Source: Candidatus Woesearchaeota archaeon
GTDB taxonomy: Archaea > Nanobdellota > Nanobdellia > Woesearchaeales > JACPBV01
Length of the DNA stretch: 53,512 nt
Reading direction: 5' to 3'
NCBI GenBank assembly: GCA_019323195.1
Contig: JAHWHQ010000035.1
Location: forward strand, 1-53,512
Shown: positions 14,648-21,762 of the stretch, one piece after another
Layout of the letters: each line of letters opens with the position of its first letter
How positions within the stretch are numbered: position 1 is the first letter of the stretch
Position numbers and translations under genes: made by a program
The notes under the pieces: generated by a model
Database searches by the model: none
The model's input: the letters and a program-made list of their open reading frames with translations, nothing else
Told to the model about the DNA's origin: nothing

Positions 14648-14731
14648 TCAGGCAGCAATCTTAGGCCCAAATTCAGCCTCACCGTTAACCAGCTTTTCAA
14701 TTATAGATTCAAAATGTTTATTAAGAAGGCT
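14648..14731 (-). pseudogene. Remnant resembling the 3' end of glycyl-tRNA synthetase
   Basis: Read on the minus strand this encodes NSLLNKHFESIIEKLVNGEAEFGPKIAA then stop. The core SIIEKLVNGEAEFG parallels the C-terminus of the nearby glyS product (SSVIGKLVSCEAEFGSIK), and at DNA level 14668-14700 matches 15739-15775 closely (CCAAATTCAGCCTC identical, then scattered changes). No upstream open frame continues it. It appears to be a decayed duplicate of the glyS 3' end left beside the intact gene, possibly from insertion of the 14747-15691 gene. Confidence 0.5.
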
Positions 14732-14746
14732 GTTATTATCTAGTAT

Positions 14747-15691
14747 ATGACCTATCTAAATCGCATTTTTGGCTCTGTTGAAGATATCGCTAAGAATGAA
14801 GTAATGGATGATAATACAATTTTAGGCAAGTGGGAGGATTATCTTGAGACTATTCCTGAGAAAAAGAGGATCATAGAAAAACTATCTCGTTTATTTGATA
14901 AAAGGAAGGCTTCTTTGAGAAGATTGAAGAAATTGCTTACTTTAGAGATAGTTGATGTTCAAGTAACGAAGAAAGATGAAGATGATATGATAAGCAATCT
15001 TGAGTCTTTAGAACATTCCAGAAGGATGAAACGGATTGAGAGATTAAGACTTTGTTTCGATTCTGTTGAAACAGAGGATAAGTATGTCTATAACCTGCTT
15101 TGCCATATCTATGTGATCCTAAGGTCAGAATGGCGTTTAGTTGAAAAGCTTGAAAATAATGAGGATATAAGAAAATACAGGAAATGGGTTGGTCTTTTAA
15201 GATCAGAACTTGCTATGGAAAGATCTGTCCTGAACCAGATGTATTATGATAATCATGATGTGCCTGTGTTTCATGACATATTTACAGCATTAGTCAGAAG
15301 AGAAAAGGTTATGGAGTCCATGGATGATAAGGAAAAAAAGCTTCTTCGGACTATGCAGAAAAGAATGGATAAAATATCCTCTGGAAAGATTTCAACCGGA
15401 ATAACACTTGAATGGGGAAGAGCTGTTTTCCATGCAACTAAAATTAAGGTTCAGGAGGCATATGATAGAGGTATTTTAAGTGGGGATTATGGTGCAGATT
15501 TTCAATTCGTGAACAGGCCTGAATTTATTGATTTAGTAAGGGAGGTGATATCTAAAATAAGAAACAAAAGAGAAAGAGAAGGGTACAAGGGAGATCCCTT
15601 ACTTTTTTTTCCAAGAAATAAGGATGTTTCAGAGCGGATGATTAAGGTCTTTGTTCATGTATTTAGAGAATGGTTCAATGAATTAGATTGA
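14747..15691 (+). CDS. Helical hypothetical protein, paralog of the 12190-13101 product
   Basis: 314 residues, strongly helical and basic, without membrane segments. The N-terminal 35 residues match the pattern of the other paralog (x-L-N-x-IFG-x-x-x-DIA-x-x-x-x-x-D, then a Trp). The middle (LCFDSVETEDKYVYNLLCHIYVILRSEWRLVEKLE) parallels the paralog's region LVKLFGETYDVLEIELHLIELIKEWPPNVEKL. Function unknown. It lies between an apparent fragment of a glyS 3' end and the intact glyS, so it may have arrived with a duplication or insertion at that site. Confidence 0.65.
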   Translation: MTYLNRIFGSVEDIAKNEVMDDNTILGKWEDYLETIPEKKRIIEKLSRLFDKRKASLRRLKKLLTLEIVDVQVTKKDEDDMISNLESLEHSRRMKRIERLRLCFDSVETEDKYVYNLLCHIYVILRSEWRLVEKLENNEDIRKYRKWVGLLRSELAMERSVLNQMYYDNHDVPVFHDIFTALVRREKVMESMDDKEKKLLRTMQKRMDKISSGKISTGITLEWGRAVFHATKIKVQEAYDRGILSGDYGADFQFVNRPEFIDLVREVISKIRNKREREGYKGDPLLFFPRNKDVSERMIKVFVHVFREWFNELD

Positions 15692-15727
15692 CTTGATTGT
15701 CAATTGATTGAAGTTTATACAGATAAT

Positions 15728-17161
15728 TTATTTTATTGAACCAAATTCAGCCTCGCAGCTTACCAGCTTTCCAATCACGCTGCTTAGGTCCTTTATCTTT
15801 ACCCTTACCTGTTTTGTGGTGTCTCTTTCCCTTATGGTCACTGAATGGTCTTTTAATGTGTCGAAGTCTATGGTTATGCAGAAAGGGATGCCTGATTCGT
15901 CTGCCCTTGCGTATCTTCTGCCTACGCTTCCTCCCTTGTCGTAGATGCAGTTTAGGTCTTTCTTCAGGATGTTAAAGATATCTTTGGCCTTGTCGTTCAG
16001 CTTGTTTACCAATGGAAAGACACCTGCCTTGACAGGGGCCAGCCTTGGGTTTAGCTTTAGGACTATATTGCCCCTTTTCCTGTCATCTTCGTAAGCGTCT
16101 GTGAGGAAAGCGAGGAATGCCCTGTCAATGCCCTGGGATGGCTCAGCAGCTACATAAGGAACAACCTTTTCCTTGCTTTCCTCATCGAAATATTCTAACG
16201 ATGCCTTGGAAAATTTTATGTGCTGGCTGAGGTCAAACTGTCCTCTATCAGCATTACCGTGTATCTCTTTCCAGCCGAAAGGGAACCTGTATTCAATATC
16301 GAAACAGGCAGAGGCGTAATGGGCCAGCTCGTCCTTCAGGTGCTCCCTAAGCCTTAGGTTCTCTTTTTTAATGCCAAAATCAAGGAAGAATTTGTAATAC
16401 TGGGCGAGCCAGTAGGCATGCCATCCTGAGCAGAGCTTCTTTTGTACCATCTGCTTTATGGTTGTTGTGTTGTGTTCTTTTCCTTTTTTTTGATCGTCTG
16501 CGGTCATGATGTTTACCTTCATGTCCTCAACCTCCTTGATAAGAGGGCAGGAATTGTACTTTTTTGGGTGGACAAAGAACTCTATCTCGAACTGCTCGAA
16601 TTCGCGGCTCCTGAAAAGGAAATCTCGCGGGGAGATCTCGTTCCTGAAGGCCTTTCCTGTCTGGGCGATGCCGAAAGGCAGCTTTTTCCTGGAGCTTTCC
16701 TGGACAAGCTTATAGTCTGTGAAGATAAGCTGGGCAGTCTCTGGCCTTAAGTAGGAGATGTTTCCTTTGGCAGGGCCTACGTTTGTGCCGAACATGAGGT
16801 TGAACCTGCCTTCATTAACCATCTTTCCCTTACATTTAGGGCATTTCATACCCTTGCTGTCGTCACCCTTGGCAGTTATCTTGCATTTCCCGCATCTGTA
16901 GACGTAGTCAGTGAAGGAATCTACATGGCCGGAGGCTTTCCAGACCATGGGATGGGTTATTACAGTGCCGTCAATCCCTACTATGTCGTCACGCTGGTGG
17001 ACAAACCTTTTCCAGAACTCGTTCTTTATGTTGTTCTTAAGCTCTACGCCCAAAGGGCCGTAGTCGAAGAAGCCTGCAAAAGAGCCGTAGATCTCGCTGT
17101 TAGGGAATACAAAGCCCTTTTTCTTGCAGAAAACCGAGATGTCCTGTATTGTCAATGCCAT
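15728..17161 (-). CDS. glyS: Glycyl-tRNA synthetase (alpha2 type)
   Basis: 477 residues. Class II motifs are clear: motif 1 region EIYGSFAGFFDYGPLGVELKNN, insertion with a zinc site (YRCGKCKITAKGDDSKGMKCPKCKGK), motif 2 FGIAQTGKAFRNEISPRDFLFRSREFEQFEIEFF, and motif 3 VAAEPSQGIDRAFLAFLTDAYEDD, followed by the HGTP anticodon-binding domain (KLNPRLAPVKAGVFPLVNK to VRVKIKDL). It charges tRNA-Gly in the cytoplasm. At 477 residues it is compact compared with the ~570 of many archaeal enzymes. An AT-rich promoter TATATATAAATA lies about 25 bases upstream of the start. Confidence 0.97.
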   Translation of the reverse strand: MALTIQDISVFCKKKGFVFPNSEIYGSFAGFFDYGPLGVELKNNIKNEFWKRFVHQRDDIVGIDGTVITHPMVWKASGHVDSFTDYVYRCGKCKITAKGDDSKGMKCPKCKGKMVNEGRFNLMFGTNVGPAKGNISYLRPETAQLIFTDYKLVQESSRKKLPFGIAQTGKAFRNEISPRDFLFRSREFEQFEIEFFVHPKKYNSCPLIKEVEDMKVNIMTADDQKKGKEHNTTTIKQMVQKKLCSGWHAYWLAQYYKFFLDFGIKKENLRLREHLKDELAHYASACFDIEYRFPFGWKEIHGNADRGQFDLSQHIKFSKASLEYFDEESKEKVVPYVAAEPSQGIDRAFLAFLTDAYEDDRKRGNIVLKLNPRLAPVKAGVFPLVNKLNDKAKDIFNILKKDLNCIYDKGGSVGRRYARADESGIPFCITIDFDTLKDHSVTIRERDTTKQVRVKIKDLSSVIGKLVSCEAEFGSIK

Positions 17162-17328
17162 AATTGAGGTATAACTTAAGGGATATATATAAATATTGCC
17201 TTACTTACTTTGGTTTTTGGGTTTTTTTAGCTTAATATAATTAATGAGAAGATCTATTTTTTATGGGATAAATTCTGGTTTCTGGCGGTCGGGAAACATT
17301 TATATATCCTGGATATTCCCTTCTGGTT

Positions 17329-17410
17329 ATGATTAAAGCATTTATCTTTGATATAGGGGGGGGTATTGGTCAGAAATGATGAAGCAGCTATCGAGTGTGC
17401 TGCCCAATAG
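17329..17410 (+). pseudogene. Broken 5' end of a HAD-superfamily phosphatase gene
   Basis: ATG 17329 begins MIKAFIFDIGG, the classic first strand and catalytic Asp (FDIGG) of HAD hydrolases. A run of eight G (17356-17363) then shifts the frame; with seven G the text would continue as VLVRNDEAAIECAAQ, the expected HAD sequence, before a stop at 17408-17410. Nothing homologous follows. A TATA box (TTTATATATCC, about 17299-17309) still stands upstream. The rest of this 336-base gap holds only the promoter of the next gene (ACTTATAAATA, 17466-17477). Confidence 0.6.
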
Positions 17411-17497
17411 GAACTGATACAATGGGGGTATTAAACCAATCTTGAGCAATATAGCAATAGAAATACTTATAAATAAGCCCTGTTTCCTCACCCTGGC

Positions 17498-18148
17498 ATG
17501 AAAAACGATTCAGATTTTAAGACAAATTTACTGCTTGGCCTTTTTGTGGCTGCATTGATAGCAGGAAACCTTATAGGGACGAAAATCACGAAGTTCTGGA
17601 TCATCGAGGTCTCTGTCGGGATATTCGCTTATCCGCTTACTTTCCTTATCACTGATGCTGTGCAGGAGGTGTACGGGAAGGAAAAGGCAAACCAGTTTGT
17701 CTGGGTGGGCTTTATATGCCTGTTGTTCATACTGATGGTAACGGCTTTTGCTGTGTGGCTGCCTTTTGCCCCCAGGAGCTTTGTGAAGGAGAACTACACG
17801 CAGGTGTTCGGGAGCACTTTGAGGATATTTGTGGCAAGCATAATAGCTTTCATGGCCTCGCAGTTCCATGACGTGTGGGCGTTCAATTTCTGGAAGCAGC
17901 AGACAAAGGGAAGGTTCCTGTGGCTGAGGAATAATGCCTCTACTATAGTGAGCCAGTTTATCGACACTGTGATGTTCATGTTCATAGCATTCTATGGGCT
18001 GACGCCTAAGCATAACGCAGCTTATATGTTTACGCTGATAATACCTTATTACCTGCTCAAGATTGTTATCGCGCTGGCGGATACTGCGCCTGTCTACCTT
18101 ATCGTGTGGTGGCTTAGGGGGTCTGGTAAGGATACTGGTAAGAGATAA
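17498..18148 (+). CDS. Queuosine/archaeosine precursor transporter (VUT/YhhQ family)
   Basis: 216 residues with about six membrane helices. Family hallmarks: ALIAGNLIGTKI in helix 1, FPLTFLITDAVQEVYGKEKA type motif (here YPLTFLITDAVQEVYGKEKA), the central ASIIAFMASQFHDVWAFNFW, and NNASTIVSQFIDTVMFMFIAFYG. These match the VUT family that imports 7-deazaguanine precursors; in archaea the product would feed archaeosine in tRNA (established for the family, inferred here). A TATA box about 27 bases upstream suggests a leaderless mRNA. No other deazaguanine genes are in the window, so the cell may depend on salvage from a host or community. Confidence 0.9.
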   Translation: MKNDSDFKTNLLLGLFVAALIAGNLIGTKITKFWIIEVSVGIFAYPLTFLITDAVQEVYGKEKANQFVWVGFICLLFILMVTAFAVWLPFAPRSFVKENYTQVFGSTLRIFVASIIAFMASQFHDVWAFNFWKQQTKGRFLWLRNNASTIVSQFIDTVMFMFIAFYGLTPKHNAAYMFTLIIPYYLLKIVIALADTAPVYLIVWWLRGSGKDTGKR

Positions 18149-18233
18149 TGGAAAAGCTTTCTTTGCTGCAGGATTAGGATAGGCAGTTAATGGAATAAAT
18201 CAGTCTTGTTTTTATGTTGTAAAGAATATAAAA

Positions 18234-18506
18234 TCACAACCCAAACGAATCAGAGAATTCCTTGATCTTCTTGAACTCCTGGATGTAATTGGCGCCTTTG
18301 TCTGTCAGGGTGTAGACCTTTTTTCCTTTGCACTCTTCCTCGCTGACCATTCCCTTGCCTATTAGGTCTTTAAGGTACTCGAGCATCTTCTTGTAGGATA
18401 GGTTGGACTTGTAGAGAAGGTGAGTTGGCTTGATCTTTCCCCCCTTTTTTTGTATTGCAGTCAGGATGTCAGCTATGATCTCGATCTTTGTTCTTCTTGC
18501 ACCCAT
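18234..18506 (-). CDS. Winged-helix transcriptional regulator
   Basis: 90 residues. The pattern EIIADILTAIQKKGGKIKPTHLLYKSNLSYKKMLEYLKDLIGKGMVSEEECKGKKVYTLTDKGANYIQEFKKI is the archaeal one-domain winged helix of the HTH_45 type: recognition helix LSYKKMLEYLKDLI and wing KVYTLTDKG. It probably forms dimers on promoter DNA. The gene lies 23 bases after a 7TM membrane gene on the same strand, a pairing often seen in DPANN genomes and suggesting a membrane-linked sensor/regulator couple (inference). Confidence 0.85.
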   Translation of the reverse strand: MGARRTKIEIIADILTAIQKKGGKIKPTHLLYKSNLSYKKMLEYLKDLIGKGMVSEEECKGKKVYTLTDKGANYIQEFKKIKEFSDSFGL

Positions 18507-18529
18507 ATTAAGTCGCCTTATGAACCGGA

Positions 18530-19210
18530 TTATTTCTTTGCCATCATGCTTATCATGGCAATCAGCAGCATGAGGTAGCCGATAAGCTGGATACTTTCCC
18601 CAAGGACATAAAAATGCTTTACAATGCCTTCGAAGATGAAGAATACCTGGCTCACCAGCAATGCTAAAAAGGAATACATGACTGTTTTTGCATTTTTGCT
18701 CTTTACCCTTAGATAGTTCTTCTTATAGCCCAGGAAAAGAATTCCAAGCATAAGGAGAAGTGTGATATGGAAGATGATATATGAGGCGCTTACAAGGGTT
18801 GTGGATATTATAAGGAGATATATCAGAAGGATGATGATCTTCCTGTCCTTTATCTTTAAAGAGACCAGGACAAGAAGAAGGAATGCAAAAAGCATGATAA
18901 GCCTCGCGATAGAGACGCCAAGGGCATTGATCCACCTTACGTTGTTTATGACCTGGGAGGTTATGGTCACCAGGCCTACGGTCTCTACCTTTAACTGCTT
19001 TGAATAGACAGGTATTGTAGCAAGTATCTTGCTTACAAAGGCCAGGGCAACAAGGAAAAAGGAGGCTGCGAAGTAGAAGTACTTCTTCTGCGAGGTGTAC
19101 CTGTAGCTCTTATAGGCAAAATAGCTTATCATAAGGCCGACGATGACAGAAACTAGGTCAAAGATATAATCAATGCCGTAAAACCATGTAGGCCCGAATA
19201 CATATGCCAT
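18530..19210 (-). CDS. Seven-helix membrane protein paired with a wHTH regulator
   Basis: 226 residues with about seven transmembrane helices: YIFDLVSVIVGLMISYFAY, YFYFAASFFLVALAFVSKIL, LIMLFAFLLLVLVSL, IIILLIYLLIISTTLV, FHITLLLMLGILFLG, VMYSFLALLVSQVFFIF and LIGYLMLLIAMISMM. The short basic loops place the N-terminus outside. Architecture resembles a stand-alone 7TM sensor domain. The downstream wHTH gene begins 23 bases after its stop, so they are likely one operon. No enzymatic motif is present. Confidence 0.75.
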   Translation of the reverse strand: MAYVFGPTWFYGIDYIFDLVSVIVGLMISYFAYKSYRYTSQKKYFYFAASFFLVALAFVSKILATIPVYSKQLKVETVGLVTITSQVINNVRWINALGVSIARLIMLFAFLLLVLVSLKIKDRKIIILLIYLLIISTTLVSASYIIFHITLLLMLGILFLGYKKNYLRVKSKNAKTVMYSFLALLVSQVFFIFEGIVKHFYVLGESIQLIGYLMLLIAMISMMAKK

Positions 19211-19339
19211 TTTTTATTGTTGATCCAGATTTAACTAAGGGTTGAATATTGGCTTTATCCGTTTATAAACTTTATGGATTCTTGTTCTTTATCCGCACTT
19301 CATAACCTATTTATAAATGCCTGCTTATTAGAATTATAT

Positions 19340-19497
19340 CAGGGATTTTGAATATCACGTTCATGATGAATTCCTGCTGGCTTGTGTTTTACCCCCTCAA
19401 TTTCCACGAGCCAGCGCATACCGCTAAACACCTCTTTTGAAAAGGCAAAGGAAACCTCGTTTAAAAACCCCTAGAAAATTCCTTTGCCTTTTTTTTC
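19340..19497 (+). ncRNA. Candidate small RNA with C-rich loop (family copy 1)
   Basis: A TATA box (TTTATAAAT, 19310-19318) sits about 25 bases before the assumed start. Hairpin 1: 11-bp stem 19376-19386 / 19405-19415 (one G-U) with loop containing ACCCCCTC. Hairpin 2: perfect 14-bp stem 19440-19453 / 19479-19492, directly followed by a run of T, a plausible terminator. No reading frame fits. A second locus (21247-21470) has the same C-rich loop in a different, still-paired stem. The loop is nearly complementary to the GAGGTGGT ribosome sites of this genome, so translational control is one possibility (inference). Confidence 0.55.
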
Positions 19498-19499
19498 TT

Positions 19500-20144
19500 T
19501 TAGGGGGATTTAACATACCCCTTGACAAGCAACTTTCCAAGCAGGGTTAACGAGACCTTTATCCTGCCTTTTTGTTCGTCAGCTATAACTAAGCCCATCT
19601 CTTTAAGGCCTTCGGACTTGAGATTGCCGTTTATATGGTAGGAGACCAGGGGCAGGGACATGCCCAGCCTTTTGCCTAGGCCTTCCAGAGAGGAGCAGCA
19701 GTCCTTATTCTTGTACAGAAACTTAAGGATGTCCATCTTCTTGTCAGTAAGGATCTTATAATATGAGAATTTCAGTATGGGCATAAGGACTACATCGTTT
19801 CCATGGACAGTGAATGCCTTCAGGCCGTTGACAAAGGCTGCTGAGCATAGGGCACATTTGCTGGCTCCTGCATCCCCTGAGGCTGAATTTATTATAAGGT
19901 CCCTGTCGCCCTCTGCCTCTTTAATCTCCTTGACAGCCTGGAATATGCTCTCCCATGGGTCGCCGTCTATTTTTTTTATCTGGACAGGGATCTTGAATTT
20001 TTCCAGGTCTTTTTTGGCTTTTTCAGCCAGTTCCTCCTTGCCTTTGGGGGTTATGAGGATGATCCTTTTTGTCGGGAATTCCCTTATCCCTACAAACAAT
20101 GAATCCATGTTTTCCCCTGCAGCAGCTATAACAGTATGCGCCAT
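19500..20144 (-). CDS. CARF-HTH regulator (Csa3/HFX_2341-like), not CRISPR-linked here
   Basis: 214 residues from ATG at 20144, which has AAAGGTGG as ribosome site; a GTG nine bases upstream is less likely. The N-terminal half is a CARF-type Rossmann domain: HTVIAAAGENMDSLFVGI, KRIILITPKGKEELAEKAKKDL, then DRDLIINSASGDAGASKCALCSAAFVNGLKAFTV, where the ligand-binding strand-4 loop N-S-A-S-G-D appears. The C-terminal half is a winged helix (KKMDILKFLYKNKDCCSSLEGLGKRLGMSLPLVSYHI). Such proteins sense cyclic oligoadenylates or related ligands in CRISPR systems; here no cas gene is near, so another nucleotide signal is possible. Cys pairs CALC and DCC could bind metal. Confidence 0.8.
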   Translation of the reverse strand: MAHTVIAAAGENMDSLFVGIREFPTKRIILITPKGKEELAEKAKKDLEKFKIPVQIKKIDGDPWESIFQAVKEIKEAEGDRDLIINSASGDAGASKCALCSAAFVNGLKAFTVHGNDVVLMPILKFSYYKILTDKKMDILKFLYKNKDCCSSLEGLGKRLGMSLPLVSYHINGNLKSEGLKEMGLVIADEQKGRIKVSLTLLGKLLVKGYVKSP

Positions 20145-20260
20145 GAATACCACCTTTATAATGTTTAAGTATTATTTAATATTTAAACTTTTTGTTTAAT
20201 ATGTAAGGGCTAGTTTAATATTTTTCTTTTGGGTCGAAAACAGAAGGTGATGAAAAAGAA

Positions 20261-20437
20261 ATGAAAAAGAAACAATTCATATGCAAGACATGCGGATGCA
20301 AGACAAATGATATAGGGCATCTTTGCGATCCTAAGAGGGTTTCGAAAAAAGCAAAGCTCTTTATATGCCAGGGATGCGGGCTGATAACAACAGAGGATTA
20401 CCTGCTCTGCAGGCCTAAGATGCTTAGGCTGAAATAG
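20261..20437 (+). CDS. Small zinc-ribbon protein
   Basis: 58 residues from ATG 20261, with GAAGGTGATG at 20243-20252 as ribosome site. Cys spacing is CKTCGC ... LCD ... CQGCG ... LCR, enough for one or two zinc sites: residues C8, C11, C13, C22, C36, C39 and C50. The remainder is Lys/Arg-rich, suggesting RNA or DNA binding. It is transcribed just before the ribulose-phosphate epimerase gene (45-base gap) and may be co-transcribed. Small zinc ribbons of this kind are common and functionally unassigned in archaea. Confidence 0.7.
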   Translation: MKKKQFICKTCGCKTNDIGHLCDPKRVSKKAKLFICQGCGLITTEDYLLCRPKMLRLK

Positions 20438-20482
20438 TGCTAATAGTAAACTTAATAAACAACCTTAATCCGCCAATCTAAC

Positions 20483-21118
20483 ATGGTGAAAAACAAGATT
20501 GTCCCGGCAATAATCGCGAAATCACAGGAAGAGCTGGATAAGAGGATAGACAAGGTGAAGGACTATTTTGAGATTCTGCAGCTTGATGTTATGGACGGAA
20601 TCTTTGTTCCTACGCATTCTATCGATTTTGATTTTAAGCTGCCTAAGACCAAATGCAGGTATGAGGCGCACCTGATGGTAGATAACCCTTATGAGTGGAT
20701 TGTGAAGAACAATGAGGCAGCGGACATATTTCTTGTCCATATAGAATCATGCAGGGAGCCGGAGAAGGTGATAGGACTGGTAAGGTCAAAGGGAAAGAAG
20801 ATAGGGTTTGTTATCAACCCTAAAACACCACTGGAAAAGATAAAGCCTTATCTTGACAGGATAGACCAGGTATTGGTCATGACAGTCGATCCAGGATATT
20901 ACGGCAGCCCGTTCCTGCCTGAAGCGCTGGATAAGGTCAGGGAATTGAGGGAATTAAAGCCTGGCCTTGACATAGAGGTGGACGGCGGGATCAATGCTGA
21001 TACGATCAAGAAGGCATACCAGGCAGGGGCTAACCTTTTTGTATGCGGGTCGTACCTGCAGAAGAGCGGGGATGTGAAGAAGGCTGCTGAAGGGCTTGAG
21101 AAGGCATATTTAAATTAA
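20483..21118 (+). CDS. rpe: Ribulose-phosphate 3-epimerase
   Basis: 211 residues, a full TIM-barrel epimerase. Signatures: VPAIIAKSQEELDKRIDKV, the metal/catalytic QLDVMDGIFVPTHSIDFD, YEAHLMVDNPYEWI with the metal-binding His, VLVMTVDPGYYGSPFLPEALDKV (catalytic loop), and IEVDGGINADTIKKAYQAGANLFVCGSYL (second catalytic Asp and phosphate loop). It interconverts ribulose 5-phosphate and xylulose 5-phosphate, in pentose metabolism. Length is normal for the family (about 215-230). Confidence 0.92.
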   Translation: MVKNKIVPAIIAKSQEELDKRIDKVKDYFEILQLDVMDGIFVPTHSIDFDFKLPKTKCRYEAHLMVDNPYEWIVKNNEAADIFLVHIESCREPEKVIGLVRSKGKKIGFVINPKTPLEKIKPYLDRIDQVLVMTVDPGYYGSPFLPEALDKVRELRELKPGLDIEVDGGINADTIKKAYQAGANLFVCGSYLQKSGDVKKAAEGLEKAYLN

Positions 21119-21246
21119 GATAACTTAAGCCTTAAACATATTCTTTAAATCTTTAAGATTAGCTTATTATATCTTATTCTTCTATAGTTGTTCTATATTT
21201 GCTTAAAAGATACAATCATGCTAAAAAGCAATGAGCTTAAACCCTT

Positions 21247-21470
21247 GAGCAGGCTGAAGCTTAACCCCCTCTTTCTTCCGCCTGCTCTTATTAGTCAAAT
21301 CTTTTAGGTCGCATTGAAAACTCCGCTAACGCTACGTCCACTGGCTTCAAAATTCTTTATGTTGTTTTGAAAAGTGCTGCGTCCCCGTAAGGGACATCCC
21401 CCCGCAACGCACTGAATCTTCTTTTTTATGGAATTTTGACCTTAGGCCAGTGGAACTTTTCAATGCGACC
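21247..21470 (+). ncRNA. Candidate structured RNA with C-rich loop (family copy 2)
   Basis: In the 409-base gap 21119-21527. Hairpin 1: stem 21247-21254 / 21280-21287 plus 21256-21259 / 21275-21278, loop containing TTAACCCCCTC as in the locus at 19376. Hairpin 2 is long: GGTCGCATTGAAAA 21307-21320 pairs with 21457-21470, CCACTGGC 21338-21345 with 21446-21453, TCAAAATTC 21347-21355 with 21431-21439, then inner stems including GTCCC/GGGAC and AGTGC/GCACT. Nothing codes here. A structured RNA gene or a foldback mobile repeat are both possible; the linker between hairpins (TCTTTT) is shared with copy 1. Confidence 0.55.
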
Positions 21471-21527
21471 ATCTTTTAGCAAACTATATAAATAATGACA
21501 GATAAATAAATATGCGAGGTGGTTTTG

Positions 21528-21761
21528 ATGGCAAAGGTAATCGTTTACGGGACGGAAAGGTGCCCATGGTGCCATAAGGCTAAGGACTTTCTGAAAGAGA
21601 ATAACATAGAGTTCGAGGACAAGGATGTTTCTTCAGATGAAGGGGCGAGTAACGAGATGATAGAAAAGTCAGGGCAGAGGGGGGTTCCGGTCATCGATAT
21701 AGACGGTACTATTATTGTGGGCTTTGACCAGGAAGCGATAAAAAAGGCATTGAAAATTTAA
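21528..21761 (+). CDS. Glutaredoxin-like small redox protein
   Basis: 77 residues from ATG 21528; GAGGTGG at 21516-21522 sets this start rather than the in-frame GTG at 21519. The redox site is CPWC (residues 12-15) after strand VIVYGTER, the cis-Pro is in GVPVIDIDG, and the C-terminal FDQEAIKKAL helix completes the glutaredoxin/NrdH fold. It would reduce disulfides in the cytoplasm using electrons from the thioredoxin-reductase-like enzyme encoded one base downstream (established as a common pairing). Confidence 0.9.
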   Translation: MAKVIVYGTERCPWCHKAKDFLKENNIEFEDKDVSSDEGASNEMIEKSGQRGVPVIDIDGTIIVGFDQEAIKKALKI

Positions 21762-21762
21762 G

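Noticed and set aside
21300..21480. Known riboswitch or RNase P/SRP RNA in the gap after rpe
   Set aside because: The size and motifs do not match SRP RNA or RNase P RNA, and no riboswitch consensus was recognised.
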